From NCBI GenBank assembly GCA_003140095.1, contig PLIU01000304.1:1-33328 (forward strand): a stretch of 33,328 nt of DNA. Reading direction: 5' to 3'. Source of the DNA: Verrucomicrobiales bacterium. GTDB taxonomy: Bacteria; Verrucomicrobiota; Verrucomicrobiia; Limisphaerales; Palsa-1400. Position numbers and translations under genes: made by a program. Below, in pieces: positions 1-9,900 of this stretch. The notes under the pieces were generated by a model that ran no database searches, was not told the origin of the DNA, and saw only the letters and a program-made list of their open reading frames with translations. The stretch's first letter is position 1. Each line of letters starts with the position of its first letter.

Positions 1-276
1 CCCAGTCAAACCCAGTCAAACCTCCGGTGTATGTTTGTTCGGACTCAACGAGGGTTGTTTCGCCGAAGCATTCGGTTTCGTTAGGCTTGAGCTGTATATT
101 TGTTGTAAGTCATTTGTAGTTAATAATTTACATCATTAGCGCCAAAATGTCTCAGTGTTGCAAATCAACGATTTACGCACGTCTTAAATGCTTGCGCATG
201 TCTATGGGGAGGGTTAATTTGCATATTTCTTCGTTTCCTTTGTTTCCTTCTGTAACTCTCCGCCGCCTGTTGCGGC
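1..276. other. gene-free left edge
   Basis: I see no convincing gene here. The first 20 bases are a perfect tandem pair of the 10-mer cccagtcaaa. The stretch is AT-richer than its surroundings around 90-190. At 226-249 lies the first copy of a 24-bp pyrimidine-rich direct repeat that recurs at 936-959 on the other side of the Uma2 gene. Confidence 0.5.
226..249 (+). repeat. 24-bp direct repeat, left copy
   Basis: An identical 24-base pyrimidine-rich string (starting TTTCTTCG, ending GTTTCCTT) occurs here and at 936-959, bracketing the Uma2 gene in direct orientation. The flanks are also alike (cat.tttcttcg). Such low-complexity TTTCCTT strings could be dispersed intergenic repeats in this genome rather than ends of a mobile cassette. 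Confidence 0.7.
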
Positions 277-882
277 TTGCCAAATTCCGTCTCCTGGGCA
301 AGTATTGCCGCTGTGCAAGCAGTTGAACAGCCTGTCTCGATCAGCGTTGACGATTATCTGGCCGGCGAATTGAAGGAAGAAATCCGGCGTGAGTATATCG
401 GCGGCTTGGTTTACGCAATGGCGGGAACCAGCGCCGAGCATAATATCATCTGCCAGAATCTCTTGATCGCCGTGCGTTCTCATCTGCGGGGCAAGCCATG
501 CCAGGTTTTTATGGAGAGCGTCAAACTGAAAGTGCGGACTTCGATTGAAGATATATTTTACTATCCCGACTTGATCGTGGCATGCGATCCGCGTGATACG
601 GATAGGTATTTCAAAACATCTCCGAAGGTTTTGATCGAGGTTTTGTCGCCTGACACTGAGCGTATCGACCGCCGTGAAAAATTCTCCAGCTACACCCAGA
701 TTGAATCCTTGGAAGAATACATTCTGGTCGCACAGGATAAGACAGAAGTGACCGTTTTTCGCCGGGGCAAGAACTGGCAACCCGAAGTGGCAAACCAGCC
801 CCAGCAGCCCCTTCGCATCGAATCCCTTGATTTCACTTTATCGCTCTCGGCCATCCACGACAGCTCGTTGGCGGCGAACTAA
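277..882 (+). CDS. Uma2 family putative restriction endonuclease
   Basis: A 201-residue protein of the Uma2/DUF820 family, which has a PD-(D/E)XK nuclease fold and is usually found in many copies in cyanobacteria and PVC bacteria. Visible signatures are the early VDDYL...REYIGG segment, the AEHN motif at about residue 54, YYPDLIVACDP (the PD of the catalytic core) and KVLIEVLSPDTERIDRREKF (acidic residue plus basic residue of the core, then the SPDT signature). Length fits the family. The start is taken as TTG at 277; a GTG at 313 is also possible because family similarity begins only near residue 20. No partner methylase is nearby. The biological role of the family is not established; DNA cleavage is inferred from fold. 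Confidence 0.88.
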   Translation: MPNSVSWASIAAVQAVEQPVSISVDDYLAGELKEEIRREYIGGLVYAMAGTSAEHNIICQNLLIAVRSHLRGKPCQVFMESVKLKVRTSIEDIFYYPDLIVACDPRDTDRYFKTSPKVLIEVLSPDTERIDRREKFSSYTQIESLEEYILVAQDKTEVTVFRRGKNWQPEVANQPQQPLRIESLDFTLSLSAIHDSSLAAN

Positions 883-935
883 ACCGGCAGGGAATCAGGC
901 CGGGGTTCCAACAAGATGCCCGTTATTGTTCCATG

Positions 936-959
936 TTTCTTCGTTTCCTTTGTTTCCTT
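936..959 (+). repeat. 24-bp direct repeat, right copy
   Basis: Second identical copy of the pyrimidine-rich 24-mer at 226-249. It lies 54 bp past the Uma2 stop codon. Confidence 0.7.
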
Positions 960-1037
960 GTAAAACTGTTGGCCGCCGTGATGCCGAACCCTTCCGCCAT
1001 GGACCAGCGACCATCTTCAACTGGGACCTGGCGCGAG

Positions 1038-2042
1038 CTACGGATGGTCCGCAGGGACAAAAAGTTTGCGGTCGCGGTCATCCTGCGGGTCATCGGGACG
1101 CGCGTAATCGCGCCAGAGCCAGCGCAACATTTCGGGCATGATGGCCCCGCCTTGTTTGTTGGAGTGGGTGCCGATGCCCCAGCAGTAATTCACGTCGTAG
1201 CCCTTCTCCGTCAGCGCCTCAACCATCTTCAGGTTTTGCGCGTGCCAATCGCGTTTGGCCTCGTATGAGCCGCCGTTTCGACTGCGGCCGCGAAGGTCAT
1301 TGAGGCCGTCCTGGAGAAAGACGCGGATGGGCTTGCGCTCGGTTTGGCGAATCAGGTCGGGATAAACGTGCCCGCCGCGAATGTCGGTGAAGCTGCCGAT
1401 GGTGCTGATGACTTTGTGGAATTGGTCCGGGCGCTGCCAGACGACGGTGAAAGCGCAGATGGCCCCGGAACTCGCGCCGGCAATGGCGCGGTCATCGGGG
1501 TTCTTCGAGATGTTGTAGTCCTTCTCCAGCGCCGGCAGCAGTTCGTTGACGATCAGCTTGGCGTAGTTGTCATTGAGTTCGTTGTATTCGGTCCCACGAT
1601 TGTTGATGCTGTCGCCCCAATTGGTGGGGCTGGATTCCGGCTGGTCGGGCAAGTGGCCGGGATTGATAAACACCCCAATCGTCACCGGCATTTCGCGGCG
1701 ATAGATGAGATTGTCAAACACATTTTGAATCCGGTAATCCCCGTTCGTGCCGACAAAGGCCTGCCCGTCCTGAAAGATCATCAGGGCCGCCGGTTTTTGG
1801 GCATCGTATTGCGCCGGGACAAAGATCCAATAATGGCGGGTGGTGTTGGTGAACACCTGGCTCGCCAGCGTCAATGGCCCGATGGTTTTGCCCTTTGGCA
1901 CCCCTTCATGCGCCAGCGAATCGGGGCCGAGGCTGTAAACGTCATCCGTCGGAGCGGCCGACGCGCTTGGGACAGCCAGCAGCGTTGCAACAAGCAAACA
2001 GGGCCACGTTCGCAGAGCGTAGGACAGCCAGTTCGTCATCAT
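1038..2042 (-). CDS. secreted esterase of the enterochelin-esterase/esterase D type
   Basis: An alpha/beta-hydrolase of the PF00756 (esterase D/Fes-like) family, 334 residues from the chosen start. The reading frame is open 78 codons further upstream, but two consecutive ATGs at 2042 and 2039 open a clear signal peptide ([11 protein letters not shown], then a hydrophobic stretch ending in SASA/AP), so that start is preferred. The nucleophile elbow is GASSGA, a candidate Asp lies in the [10 protein letters not shown] segment and the histidine in GTHSN; the early [24 protein letters not shown] segment is typical of the family. Related Verrucomicrobiota/Planctomycetota proteins are secreted and thought to deacylate plant or algal polysaccharides; the substrate here is unknown. 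It is divergent from the DedA gene across about 200 bp. Confidence 0.85.
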   Translation of the reverse strand: MMTNWLSYALRTWPCLLVATLLAVPSASAAPTDDVYSLGPDSLAHEGVPKGKTIGPLTLASQVFTNTTRHYWIFVPAQYDAQKPAALMIFQDGQAFVGTNGDYRIQNVFDNLIYRREMPVTIGVFINPGHLPDQPESSPTNWGDSINNRGTEYNELNDNYAKLIVNELLPALEKDYNISKNPDDRAIAGASSGAICAFTVVWQRPDQFHKVISTIGSFTDIRGGHVYPDLIRQTERKPIRVFLQDGLNDLRGRSRNGGSYEAKRDWHAQNLKMVEALTEKGYDVNYCWGIGTHSNKQGGAIMPEMLRWLWRDYARPDDPQDDRDRKLFVPADHP

Positions 2043-2243
2043 ATGTTTACGTTGGTACTGCACACAGGATGAAAGCCGGTCGACGAGAAATTCAAGCTTT
2101 TTTGCTCTTGCACGGAGGCGGCGGGCGGGAATGATTGAAATTGGCACGGAGCCCTTGAAGCAGTATCGTCGAGCTGTTCTGCATGGAAATTGGAAGCAAA
2201 TTTGGAAGCAAACTGGTTGCAATAAGCGACTTGGTAACCACCC

Positions 2244-2912
2244 ATGCATGGTTTTAGTGAATGGGGCATTTCGCACGGCTACCTCGGTTTGTACCTGGTT
2301 TTGGCTGTGGGAGTGATAGTTCCCTTACCAGAAGACACCACACTGTTATTCGTGGGTTATCTTGTATCCAGCGGAAAGTTCGCCCTGATCCCCGCGTGGT
2401 CGGCTGCGACCTTGGGCTGCCTGACCGGAATCATGGTTAGTTACACTATCGGACGCTCGGCCGGACTCATGTTTGTAAATCGGTTTGGCCATTACGTCGG
2501 CATCACGCCACAGCGGTTGGAGCGAACTACTCAATGGTTTCACCGCGTAGGCAAGTGGGGTCTTTTGCTCGGGTACTTTGTGCCGGGCGTGCGGCATCTC
2601 ACGGCCCTGATCGCCGGTTCCTCCAAAGTGCGGTTTCCGGTTTTCATGCTCTTCGCAGGGTCTGGATCCCTGGTCTGGTCGTCAATTTTTTTGGCTTTGG
2701 GATACTGTCTTAGAGGTGGGTGGAAGCGATTTGGTGCCGGCTTTCGCCAACACCGGTTCGCCGTTGTCATCGGGGTGGTTTTGATCATGGCTGCCTTCTT
2801 GCTTTGGGATTGGAGGCGGAGCGTAAAGGCCAAACGGTCAGCACCAAGACCAAAGGGCCAGTCCCAGGACGGCCCAGTCACAGGCGATGGCGGTCAGGGT
2901 TCAGTTCATTGA
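2244..2912 (+). CDS. DedA family integral membrane protein
   Basis: 222 residues with several membrane segments. Family hallmarks are the early [14 protein letters not shown] segment (residues about 28-41, the acidic residue after the proline being characteristic of the re-entrant region) and [25 protein letters not shown] (about 110-134), which carries the conserved G-x-R and following glycines. DedA proteins act in the inner membrane as lipid flippases/transporters (undecaprenyl phosphate or phospholipid carriers) and support membrane homeostasis. The C-terminal 30 residues are basic and polar, and probably cytoplasmic. The stop region overlaps the end of the convergent ThuA gene by 7 bp (2906-2912). 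Confidence 0.87.
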   Translation: MHGFSEWGISHGYLGLYLVLAVGVIVPLPEDTTLLFVGYLVSSGKFALIPAWSAATLGCLTGIMVSYTIGRSAGLMFVNRFGHYVGITPQRLERTTQWFHRVGKWGLLLGYFVPGVRHLTALIAGSSKVRFPVFMLFAGSGSLVWSSIFLALGYCLRGGWKRFGAGFRQHRFAVVIGVVLIMAAFLLWDWRRSVKAKRSAPRPKGQSQDGPVTGDGGQGSVH

Positions 2913-3925
2913 GAAGTCGCGGGCAGGGCGAGATCGTCAGGTTTCACGCCCCGGCGGAACCCATCGAAACCGTATGCCGTGGGTTGATAGTCTCCCACCA
3001 AGCGCACATCGGCTTTGGCTGGCACCTCCATGCCAAAACCCCAATAGACACTGTTGACAAGCAGGCGGCGCAGGCTTTCATCGCGCAAGTCAGTTGAGCT
3101 GCCCATGGTGGTGCAGAAAGCCCTGTTGGTCGTGCCGGCATCGTTCCTGTGGATGCGATACCAGGCCAGCGGCTGCAGGGGATTGTTCTTGCCTGTGGCT
3201 TCCAGCGGTGCATCCGGCGTCGTCCCAGCCAGCACCTGGCCGCGCAGGAGAATTCTGGAGTCTGCCTGCGGATTCACATGGTACTCGCCCGTGTCGGCAA
3301 AAATTCGACCCACACCGCGCAACAGAGGCTCATTGGCGGCCGACGGTTCGATAATGCCGCGTGTGGCTTCCTTGTGGTTTGTCCCGAGGTGGCTGACCCA
3401 CGTTTCGCCCAGCACTTGACGGCCAAAGCCGCCCGGCCATTCCTTGCTGTCATGGGAATATCTGGCGAAAATGGAGTGGTCCGCCTTGGAATATTGGAAG
3501 GCGTGAGTGCTCGTGCGCAACCCGATGATCGGCTTGCCAGCCAGGTAGGCGTCCACGAAGTGCTTCATCGTCGCGTCGGGCCAATGGCGAAAGCGCAGCA
3601 TCATGAAGATGGCATCCGCGTGATCCAGAGCCTCGGCTCCGGTGAGATTGCCCTCGGCGTTGGGATCGATCGTGCCATCCTTAGCATCGAGCGAGAAAAG
3701 CACGGTGCATTTGAAGCCGTGGCGCACGGCCAGAATTTTGGCCATCTGCACGAGGCTTTCCTCAGAGCGATATTCTTCGTCCCCCGCCAGAAAGACGATG
3801 TGCTTTCCGAAGCCGGGTCCAGTGTTGCCTTCGTAAACAACTGTGTCCGCCGCGCGCAAATAGCCAGTCAACAATGTGAACAACGCCACACCTGCGATAA
3901 GGAGAGAAGAAATATTGCTTTTCAT
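2906..3925 (-). CDS. secreted ThuA-domain protein (first copy)
   Basis: 339 residues. An N-terminal signal peptide (hydrophobic core to about residue 25, ending LRA/AD) is followed by a ThuA-like domain with a glutamine-amidotransferase-like (class I GATase) fold. The start of the fold is HIVFLAGDEEYRSEESL (about 42-58), and IIGLRTSTHAFQY (about 133-145) corresponds to the strand after which class I amidotransferases carry their catalytic residue. ThuA-domain proteins are greatly expanded in Planctomycetota and Verrucomicrobiota, often beside sugar-catabolism genes; the reaction is not settled. It is divergent from a second, only distantly similar ThuA protein at 4068, with 142 bp between them that must hold both promoters. 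Confidence 0.88.
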   Translation of the reverse strand: MKSNISSLLIAGVALFTLLTGYLRAADTVVYEGNTGPGFGKHIVFLAGDEEYRSEESLVQMAKILAVRHGFKCTVLFSLDAKDGTIDPNAEGNLTGAEALDHADAIFMMLRFRHWPDATMKHFVDAYLAGKPIIGLRTSTHAFQYSKADHSIFARYSHDSKEWPGGFGRQVLGETWVSHLGTNHKEATRGIIEPSAANEPLLRGVGRIFADTGEYHVNPQADSRILLRGQVLAGTTPDAPLEATGKNNPLQPLAWYRIHRNDAGTTNRAFCTTMGSSTDLRDESLRRLLVNSVYWGFGMEVPAKADVRLVGDYQPTAYGFDGFRRGVKPDDLALPATSQ

Positions 3926-4067
3926 AAACAGAATTCAGATCATTGAATCAGTTTTCTTGATTTTCACAAGGCTGATGAAGAGTCAGAATGGCAGTTTGGA
4001 TTTTGACGCTTTTTTCTTGGCTTTCGCAACGCGGGATGGCTAATGTCCGTGCCAGAAAGGTTATCAC

Positions 4068-4991
4068 GTGAAATATCTCATTCGTTTTGTTCGTTTGTGC
4101 GCTGTTGTCGCCGTCTTGCTGTCCGCCTGGCAGGAGGCGGTGGCGGCTGACGCGCCGAAGAAAATCCTCTTTTTCTCCAAATCCGGCGGTTTTGTGCATC
4201 CCATGATCGATGAAAAGAACGGCCAGCCCAGCTCGGCGCAAATCATCCTCACCGAGCTGGGCAAAAAGTACAACTTCGAGTTCACCTTCTCCAAAGATGG
4301 CTCGCTCTTCACGCCCGAAAACATTGCCAAGTACGACGCCTTCTTCTTCTACACGCAGGGGGATTTGTGCAAACGCGGGCAGGACGGCCAACCGCCCATG
4401 ACCCCGGAGGGAAAGGCGGCGTTCCTGGAGGCCATTTACAACGGCAAAGGTTTTATCGGCACGCATTCAGCCTCGGACACCTCCCACTCCGCCGGCCTCA
4501 ATGAAGGCGGCCCGGGTCGTTGGAAGAGCGATGAGGGCAACCTGGACCCTTATATCAAGATGATTGGCGGGGAATTTATTGTTCACGCCTCGCAGCAGAC
4601 GGCTCATCAAATCGTGGTGGACAAGATTTTTCCGGGAATGAGCGGGGTGCCGGATGATTTCGGGCCGAAGGAGGAGTGGTACTCGCTGAAAAACTTTGCG
4701 CCCGATTTGCACGTGCTGCTGGTGCAGGACACCTCGACCATGAAACGGACGGGAGGCGACCGAACGGCTTATGACCGTCCGAATTATCCTTCGACCTGGG
4801 CGCATCTCTACGGCAAGGGCCGTGTGTTTTACACCAACATGGGTCATCGCGATGACATCTGGAGCAACCCGGTATTCCAAGAGGTGCTGGTAGGCGGGAT
4901 CAATTGGAGCGTCGGCAACCTGGACGCCGATATCACGCCCAACCTGGATAAAGCCGCTCCGGAGGCCAACACGTTGCCGCCCGGACCGTAA
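4068..4991 (+). CDS. secreted ThuA-domain protein (second copy)
   Basis: 307 residues starting at GTG 4068, which is supported by an AAAGG ribosome-binding sequence 7 bases upstream and by an immediate signal peptide (MKYLIRFVR, hydrophobic core, cleavage near AVAA/DAP). The ThuA fold begins KKILFFSKSGGFVHPMI. Family segments GFIGTHSASDTSH (about 138-150), HQIVVDKIFPGMSG and GRVFYTNMGHRDDIW (about 254-268, near the C-terminus) are all present. The SASDTSH and MGHRDDIW stretches match the sugar-linked ThuA/PVC-type subfamily better than the first copy does. It converges on the glycosidase-like gene at 5056. Confidence 0.9.
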   Translation: MKYLIRFVRLCAVVAVLLSAWQEAVAADAPKKILFFSKSGGFVHPMIDEKNGQPSSAQIILTELGKKYNFEFTFSKDGSLFTPENIAKYDAFFFYTQGDLCKRGQDGQPPMTPEGKAAFLEAIYNGKGFIGTHSASDTSHSAGLNEGGPGRWKSDEGNLDPYIKMIGGEFIVHASQQTAHQIVVDKIFPGMSGVPDDFGPKEEWYSLKNFAPDLHVLLVQDTSTMKRTGGDRTAYDRPNYPSTWAHLYGKGRVFYTNMGHRDDIWSNPVFQEVLVGGINWSVGNLDADITPNLDKAAPEANTLPPGP

Positions 4992-5055
4992 GGGCGCCGA
5001 ACTGGCGTACCTCAATGGTTGTTTTAGCGTCAGAATTTGAGGAAATGGGGCGTGG

Positions 5056-6693
5056 TCACTTTTTCAGCAAGTCGCCGAATTTCGGCAGCAGGGAGTACTT
5101 CTTTTCCCAAGGCGTGTACATCAGGCCGCGCACACTGGGCGTGGCGCGCGCCAGCTTGAGCCAGCCTTGGACGTCCTCCAAGTTGTCGGCGTCGTAGTAA
5201 CAAGCCAGCAGCATAGGGAAGCCTTGCCCGGCAAAAAAGCGGATGGATTCCGGTTCCGGCGCGCCGCCCCAAACCGCCATGACGAGGTCCTTGGGCACGT
5301 GCAGCCACGAACCGGCGAAATCGCCCCGCACCAAATAATAATCGGCATGCGCGTTGTGGTTGGGATCGAACATGTCGGCCCAAAGGTAGATTTGCACCTG
5401 CGGCAAATGGCGGCGAAGGATGTCCGCCTGCCGGGTCACGCATTGGCCCAGCAACTGGCCCATGTCGCGCCCGGCGCAGGCGCGGCAGGTTCCGCCCATC
5501 CGCACCTCATCCATGTTCAGTAGCACGCGGCGGGGATGCAGGTGCTGAGCCAGCAGCCGCGTTTCGCTCTCGAAGATGTCGTAAATCTCCGGTTCGGCCA
5601 TGCAGACGGTCACTTGCGAATCGTTGATCAACATGGAGTGGAACCAACTGACCCGCAATCGGTCGCCCTCGTGAATGTGGCCGCCGGGCAGGAGCTTCAG
5701 CGGCGCGGGATCGTCGGTGTCGCACCAGAGATGGGGTTGGGGACCTCCCAGCGGCGCGAAATCGATGCCTTCCTGGTAGGTGGTGGCGCCATCGTCGCTT
5801 CGCACCGCCACCGGCGTGCCGGGGCGATGGAGGACGTTGACCGGGCCGATTTGCTCAAGGCTCCAGTCGTCGAGCCAGAATTTGCCGGCCTTGCCGCCCC
5901 AGACGCCGGCGTAGAGGCGGACTTTTTCCAAGTCAAGACTATTGAATAACATGGAAATCTTGCGCCAATCTGTGGTGGCAGGCAGGCGGAATTCGCGCGG
6001 TGCCAGCTCGCGGTCTTTCTCTGAAAGCACCATCATCCGAAAAGCATCCGCCGGCTGCAAACCCTCGGTCTTGACCCATAACGTGAGCCGATAGCAACGG
6101 CTGGGCTGGAGTTGGACCTCCTGCATCACCCGTCCGTGCCCGTAGGGATTGGCGGTGAAGTTCTCCATTCTCAACGAGGCCCGGCCACTGTGCTTGAACT
6201 GTGTGTCCACAAAACTGACTTCGCCCGGTTGATCGTGGAAATTGAAGCCTTTTAAACGGTTCCCGGAAAAATCCTCAAATCCGCCATTGACGATGGAGAC
6301 GGAATGGTTGTCGTCCAATTGTCCCTGGCCGTTTCTGACCAGAAACGGCGCGTCCTCGACCGGCACGCCCTCGGCCAGATTGGGATTGTGGGCGAGAAAG
6401 CCGCTGCCGTAGCCGATGGAGAAAAATGAGGGAATCAATTCCAGGTGATTCCTTTCGCAGGCCTGTTGCACTTGTTCCAGGCGGCGGAAGAAGTCGGGGG
6501 ATTGCCGGGAGAGCGAATCAAGACCGGCGGAAAGCACCGCCCCGTTGCAGCCGTGTTGTCTCGCGGCATCCAGCACGAGGACCATCTCCGGCACATCGCT
6601 GTCCTTTTCCAAATTCCAGCCAAAGACCCAGACAAAGCGATCCGCCAGCCGCTCCGCGCCCCGGAGCGGATGGGCCAGGGCCAGGACAAACAA
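5056..6693 (-). CDS. secreted glycosidase-like protein (TIM barrel with inserted carbohydrate-binding-like domain)
   Basis: 545 residues from the TTG at 6693. The start of a barrel is visible at FVWVFGWNLEKDSDVPEM (about 20-37). A jelly-roll-like insert (about 135-280: NGGFEDFSGN...GRASLRMEN...FWLDDWSLE) looks like a galactose-binding/CBM module. The barrel resumes with LLNMDEVRMGG (Asp395-Glu396), which resembles the catalytic Asp-Glu pair of family GH20 hexosaminidases, then IYLWADMFDP and a final GLMYTPWEKKY. I do not recognise a named family. The signal peptide is incomplete with the TTG start; the frame stays open upstream and reads IKTLALLFLFVLALA from an ATC at 6715-6717, so the real start may be non-canonical or further upstream. 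Hexosaminidase-like activity is inference only. Confidence 0.7.
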   Translation of the reverse strand: MFVLALAHPLRGAERLADRFVWVFGWNLEKDSDVPEMVLVLDAARQHGCNGAVLSAGLDSLSRQSPDFFRRLEQVQQACERNHLELIPSFFSIGYGSGFLAHNPNLAEGVPVEDAPFLVRNGQGQLDDNHSVSIVNGGFEDFSGNRLKGFNFHDQPGEVSFVDTQFKHSGRASLRMENFTANPYGHGRVMQEVQLQPSRCYRLTLWVKTEGLQPADAFRMMVLSEKDRELAPREFRLPATTDWRKISMLFNSLDLEKVRLYAGVWGGKAGKFWLDDWSLEQIGPVNVLHRPGTPVAVRSDDGATTYQEGIDFAPLGGPQPHLWCDTDDPAPLKLLPGGHIHEGDRLRVSWFHSMLINDSQVTVCMAEPEIYDIFESETRLLAQHLHPRRVLLNMDEVRMGGTCRACAGRDMGQLLGQCVTRQADILRRHLPQVQIYLWADMFDPNHNAHADYYLVRGDFAGSWLHVPKDLVMAVWGGAPEPESIRFFAGQGFPMLLACYYDADNLEDVQGWLKLARATPSVRGLMYTPWEKKYSLLPKFGDLLKK

Positions 6694-6939
6694 AAAGAGC
6701 AGAGCAAGCGTTTTGATGTCCAGAAGCGTATCGCATCTGTCGCGGTCAGGTCAACTGTAAAAAGCCGCGCCGTCTGCGGGTCCCCATGTCATTTTGAGTT
6801 GTCATTTGAGTTTGACACCGGAACGGCCCGCCGTCAGCGTCGGCAAAGCCATGAGCCTTATCAACAACCAATTCTTCCTTGAAGGCGAAGGCTCAACATG
6901 ACGGAGGAGCCTCAAACAGCGATTTCCCGTCAATAAGAT

Positions 6940-9900
6940 ATGAAAACAACATGGCCCATCCTTTTAGGTCCGCTGCTCTTGGCGGCTCCGGCCGCCCAAG
7001 CCCAATTCGACTACACGACCGCCAACGGGGCGATCACCATCACCGGCTATACCGGTTCGGGCGGGGCGGTGACCATCCCCAGCACGATCAATGGCCTGCC
7101 GGTGACCAGCATCGGAGGTGAGGCCTTCGCCAATGTTGACTCCATGACCAGCGTTTTGATTCCCGGCACTGTCGCCAACATCGGAGATTATGGGTTCGCT
7201 TACTGCACCAGCTTGCGCAATGTGTATTTCGAGGGCAACGCTCCCATCTTTGGTCTGGTTGTATTCTCGCTGGACCCCGCCTCTTTTTTTTGTTTGCCTG
7301 GCGCCACCGGCTGGGCCTTCGGTAGCGGTGTTGCGGCCACGGAGTTGACCGCCGTTGCCATCACCGCCGATCCAACCAACGGCGTGGTTCCTTTGACGGT
7401 GGGCTTCACCTCTGAGGGCGTTGACAGCGCCGGCAATACCGTCAGCAATTGGAACTGGAATTTTGAAGATGGATCAACCAGCACCGCTCAGAATCCTTCC
7501 CATGACTACACGAACGGTGGCACTTTCTCCGTCGCTCTCGTTGAGACCAACGCCATGGGCTTCCCGATTGCCGGATCAGTCGCGTTGATCACAGTGTCCC
7601 GGCCCACTCTTGCGTTTACCGCCAATCCAACCAACGGCGCGGAACCTGTGACGGTGAGCTTCACCTCTCCGGACGTTGACAGCGGCGGCAGTGCCATCAC
7701 CAGTTGGGGCTGGAATTTTGGCGATGGCTCAACCAGCACCGCTCAGAATCCCTCGCATACTTACACCACTGATGGCACTTTCTCCGTCACTCTCTTTGCG
7801 ACCAACAATATTGGCGACACAGTTACCGGCTCAGGGCCCGCCTCAATCTTGGCGCTTGAGCCACTGCAAGCCCAATTCAACTACACGACCAACAACGGCG
7901 CGATCACCATCACCGGCTACACCGGTTCGGGCGGGGCGGTGACCATCCCCAGCTCGATCAATGGCCTGCCGGTAACCAGCATCGGGGGTGAGGCCTTCGC
8001 CAATGTTGACTCCATGACTAGCGTTTCGATTCCCGGCAGCGTAGCCTACCTCGGAGATTATGCGTTCGCTTACTGCACCAGCCTGCGCAACGTGTATTTC
8101 GAGGGCAACGTTTCCAGCTTTGGTCTGGTTGTATTCTCGCAGGACTCCGCGGCGTCTTATTATTTGGCCGGCGCCACCGGCTGGGAGGGGATCTACGTTG
8201 ACGGTGTTGCGACCAAGGAGTTGACCGCGATTACCATCACCGCCAATCCAAGCCACGGCGTGGTTCCTTTGAAGGTGGACTTCACCTCTGCGGGCGTGGA
8301 CAGCGCCAGCAATGCCATCAGCAATTGGAACTGGACTTTTGGAGATGGCTCAACCAATGCCACTGAGAATCCCTCCCATAGCTACACCAACGTTGGCACT
8401 TTCTGCGTCACTCTCGTTGAGACCAACACTGATTTCCCGATTGCCGGAGAAAGTATCCCAATTGCCGGATCAGTCGTGTCCATCACCGTGTCCCCGCCCA
8501 CCCTTGCGTTTACCGCCAATCCAACCAACGGCTTGGAACCTCTGGCGGTGAGCTTCACCTCTCCGGACGTTGACAGCGGCGGCAGTGCCATCACCAGTTG
8601 GAACTGGACTTTTGGCGATGGCTCAACCAGCACCGCTCAGAATCCCGCCCATACCTACACGAGCGGCGGCACTTTCTCACCCGCTCTCATCGTGACCAAC
8701 AACATTGGCTTCGTGGTTGCCGGCTCAGGCCCTGCCTCCATCACGGTGTCCTCGCTCACCGTTGCGTTCGCCGCCAATCCACCTACCGGCGTTATTCCTC
8801 TCACGGTGAGCTTCACCTCTGCGGGCGTTGACAGCGCCGGCAATACCATCACCAGTTGGAACTGGACTTTTGGCGATGACTCAACCAGCACCGCTCAGAA
8901 TCCATCCCACAGCTACACCATCCCTGGCACTTTCTCCCTCGCTCTCATCGCGACCAACAATATGGGCGACACGATTACCGGCTCAGGTCCTGCTTCATTG
9001 AGCACCGTCTTGCCGGTTCCGACCAACTTCACTGTGCTGCATGCTTTCACCGGTAGCGGCGGAGCTTATCCATATGCCGGTCCGATTCTATCCGGCAACA
9101 CGCTCTATGGGACGACGGAGTACAGCATTGCGCCCATCAGCGGCACGGTGTTCAGTCTCAATATCGCAACCGCGAATTTTATCGACCTGTACCATTTCCC
9201 GGATTTAGTTCTACCTAATGATCTTGAAAACGTTCCCGGAGCCAATCCGGAGTGCCGATTAATTCTATCGGGCAACACACTGTATGGAACGGCGTCTGCT
9301 GGCGGCGCGGACGGCTTTGGCACCGTCTTCACCTTCAATACCGAAACCTCAAAATTTATTCCCCCGTATTATTTCAGGACTGCTACATACGACACGAATA
9401 CGGGTCTCCATTACAACAGCGACGGAGTTTATCCGCAGGCCGCTTTAGTTTTAGTGGGCAACACACTGTATGGGACGGCGACCTACGGCGGCGCCGACGG
9501 CCATGGGACAGTGTTCAGTTTAAGTGCCGCAGGGTTTCTTACGCCCATTTATACCTTCACCGGCGGCAATGACGGATCTTTTCCACTGGGGGATTTGATT
9601 GCTTCGGGCAGCACGCTGTATGGGACAGCCAATAGAGGCGGTAGCAACGGCTATGGCGACGTGTTCAGCGTCAATACCAATGGCTCCAATTTTGAGGACC
9701 TTTATAGCTTCACCGGCGGCAGCGACGGTGCTAATCCGCCACAAGGCGGTTTGCTTTTATGGAGCAACACGCTCTATGGGACGGCGGCGTTTGGCGGCAG
9801 CAATGGCTTCGGCGCCGTGTTCAGCGTCAATACCAATGGCTCCAACTTTGAGGCACTATATAGCTTCACGGGCGGCAGCGACGGCGCTTATCCGGGCGCC

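Noticed and set aside
1344..2072. 242-codon plus-strand frame opposite the esterase gene
   Set aside because: It is the antisense shadow of a gene with clear hydrolase motifs and a signal peptide. Similar long antisense frames at 3149, 13751, 18567, 20859 and 26232 were left out for the same reason.
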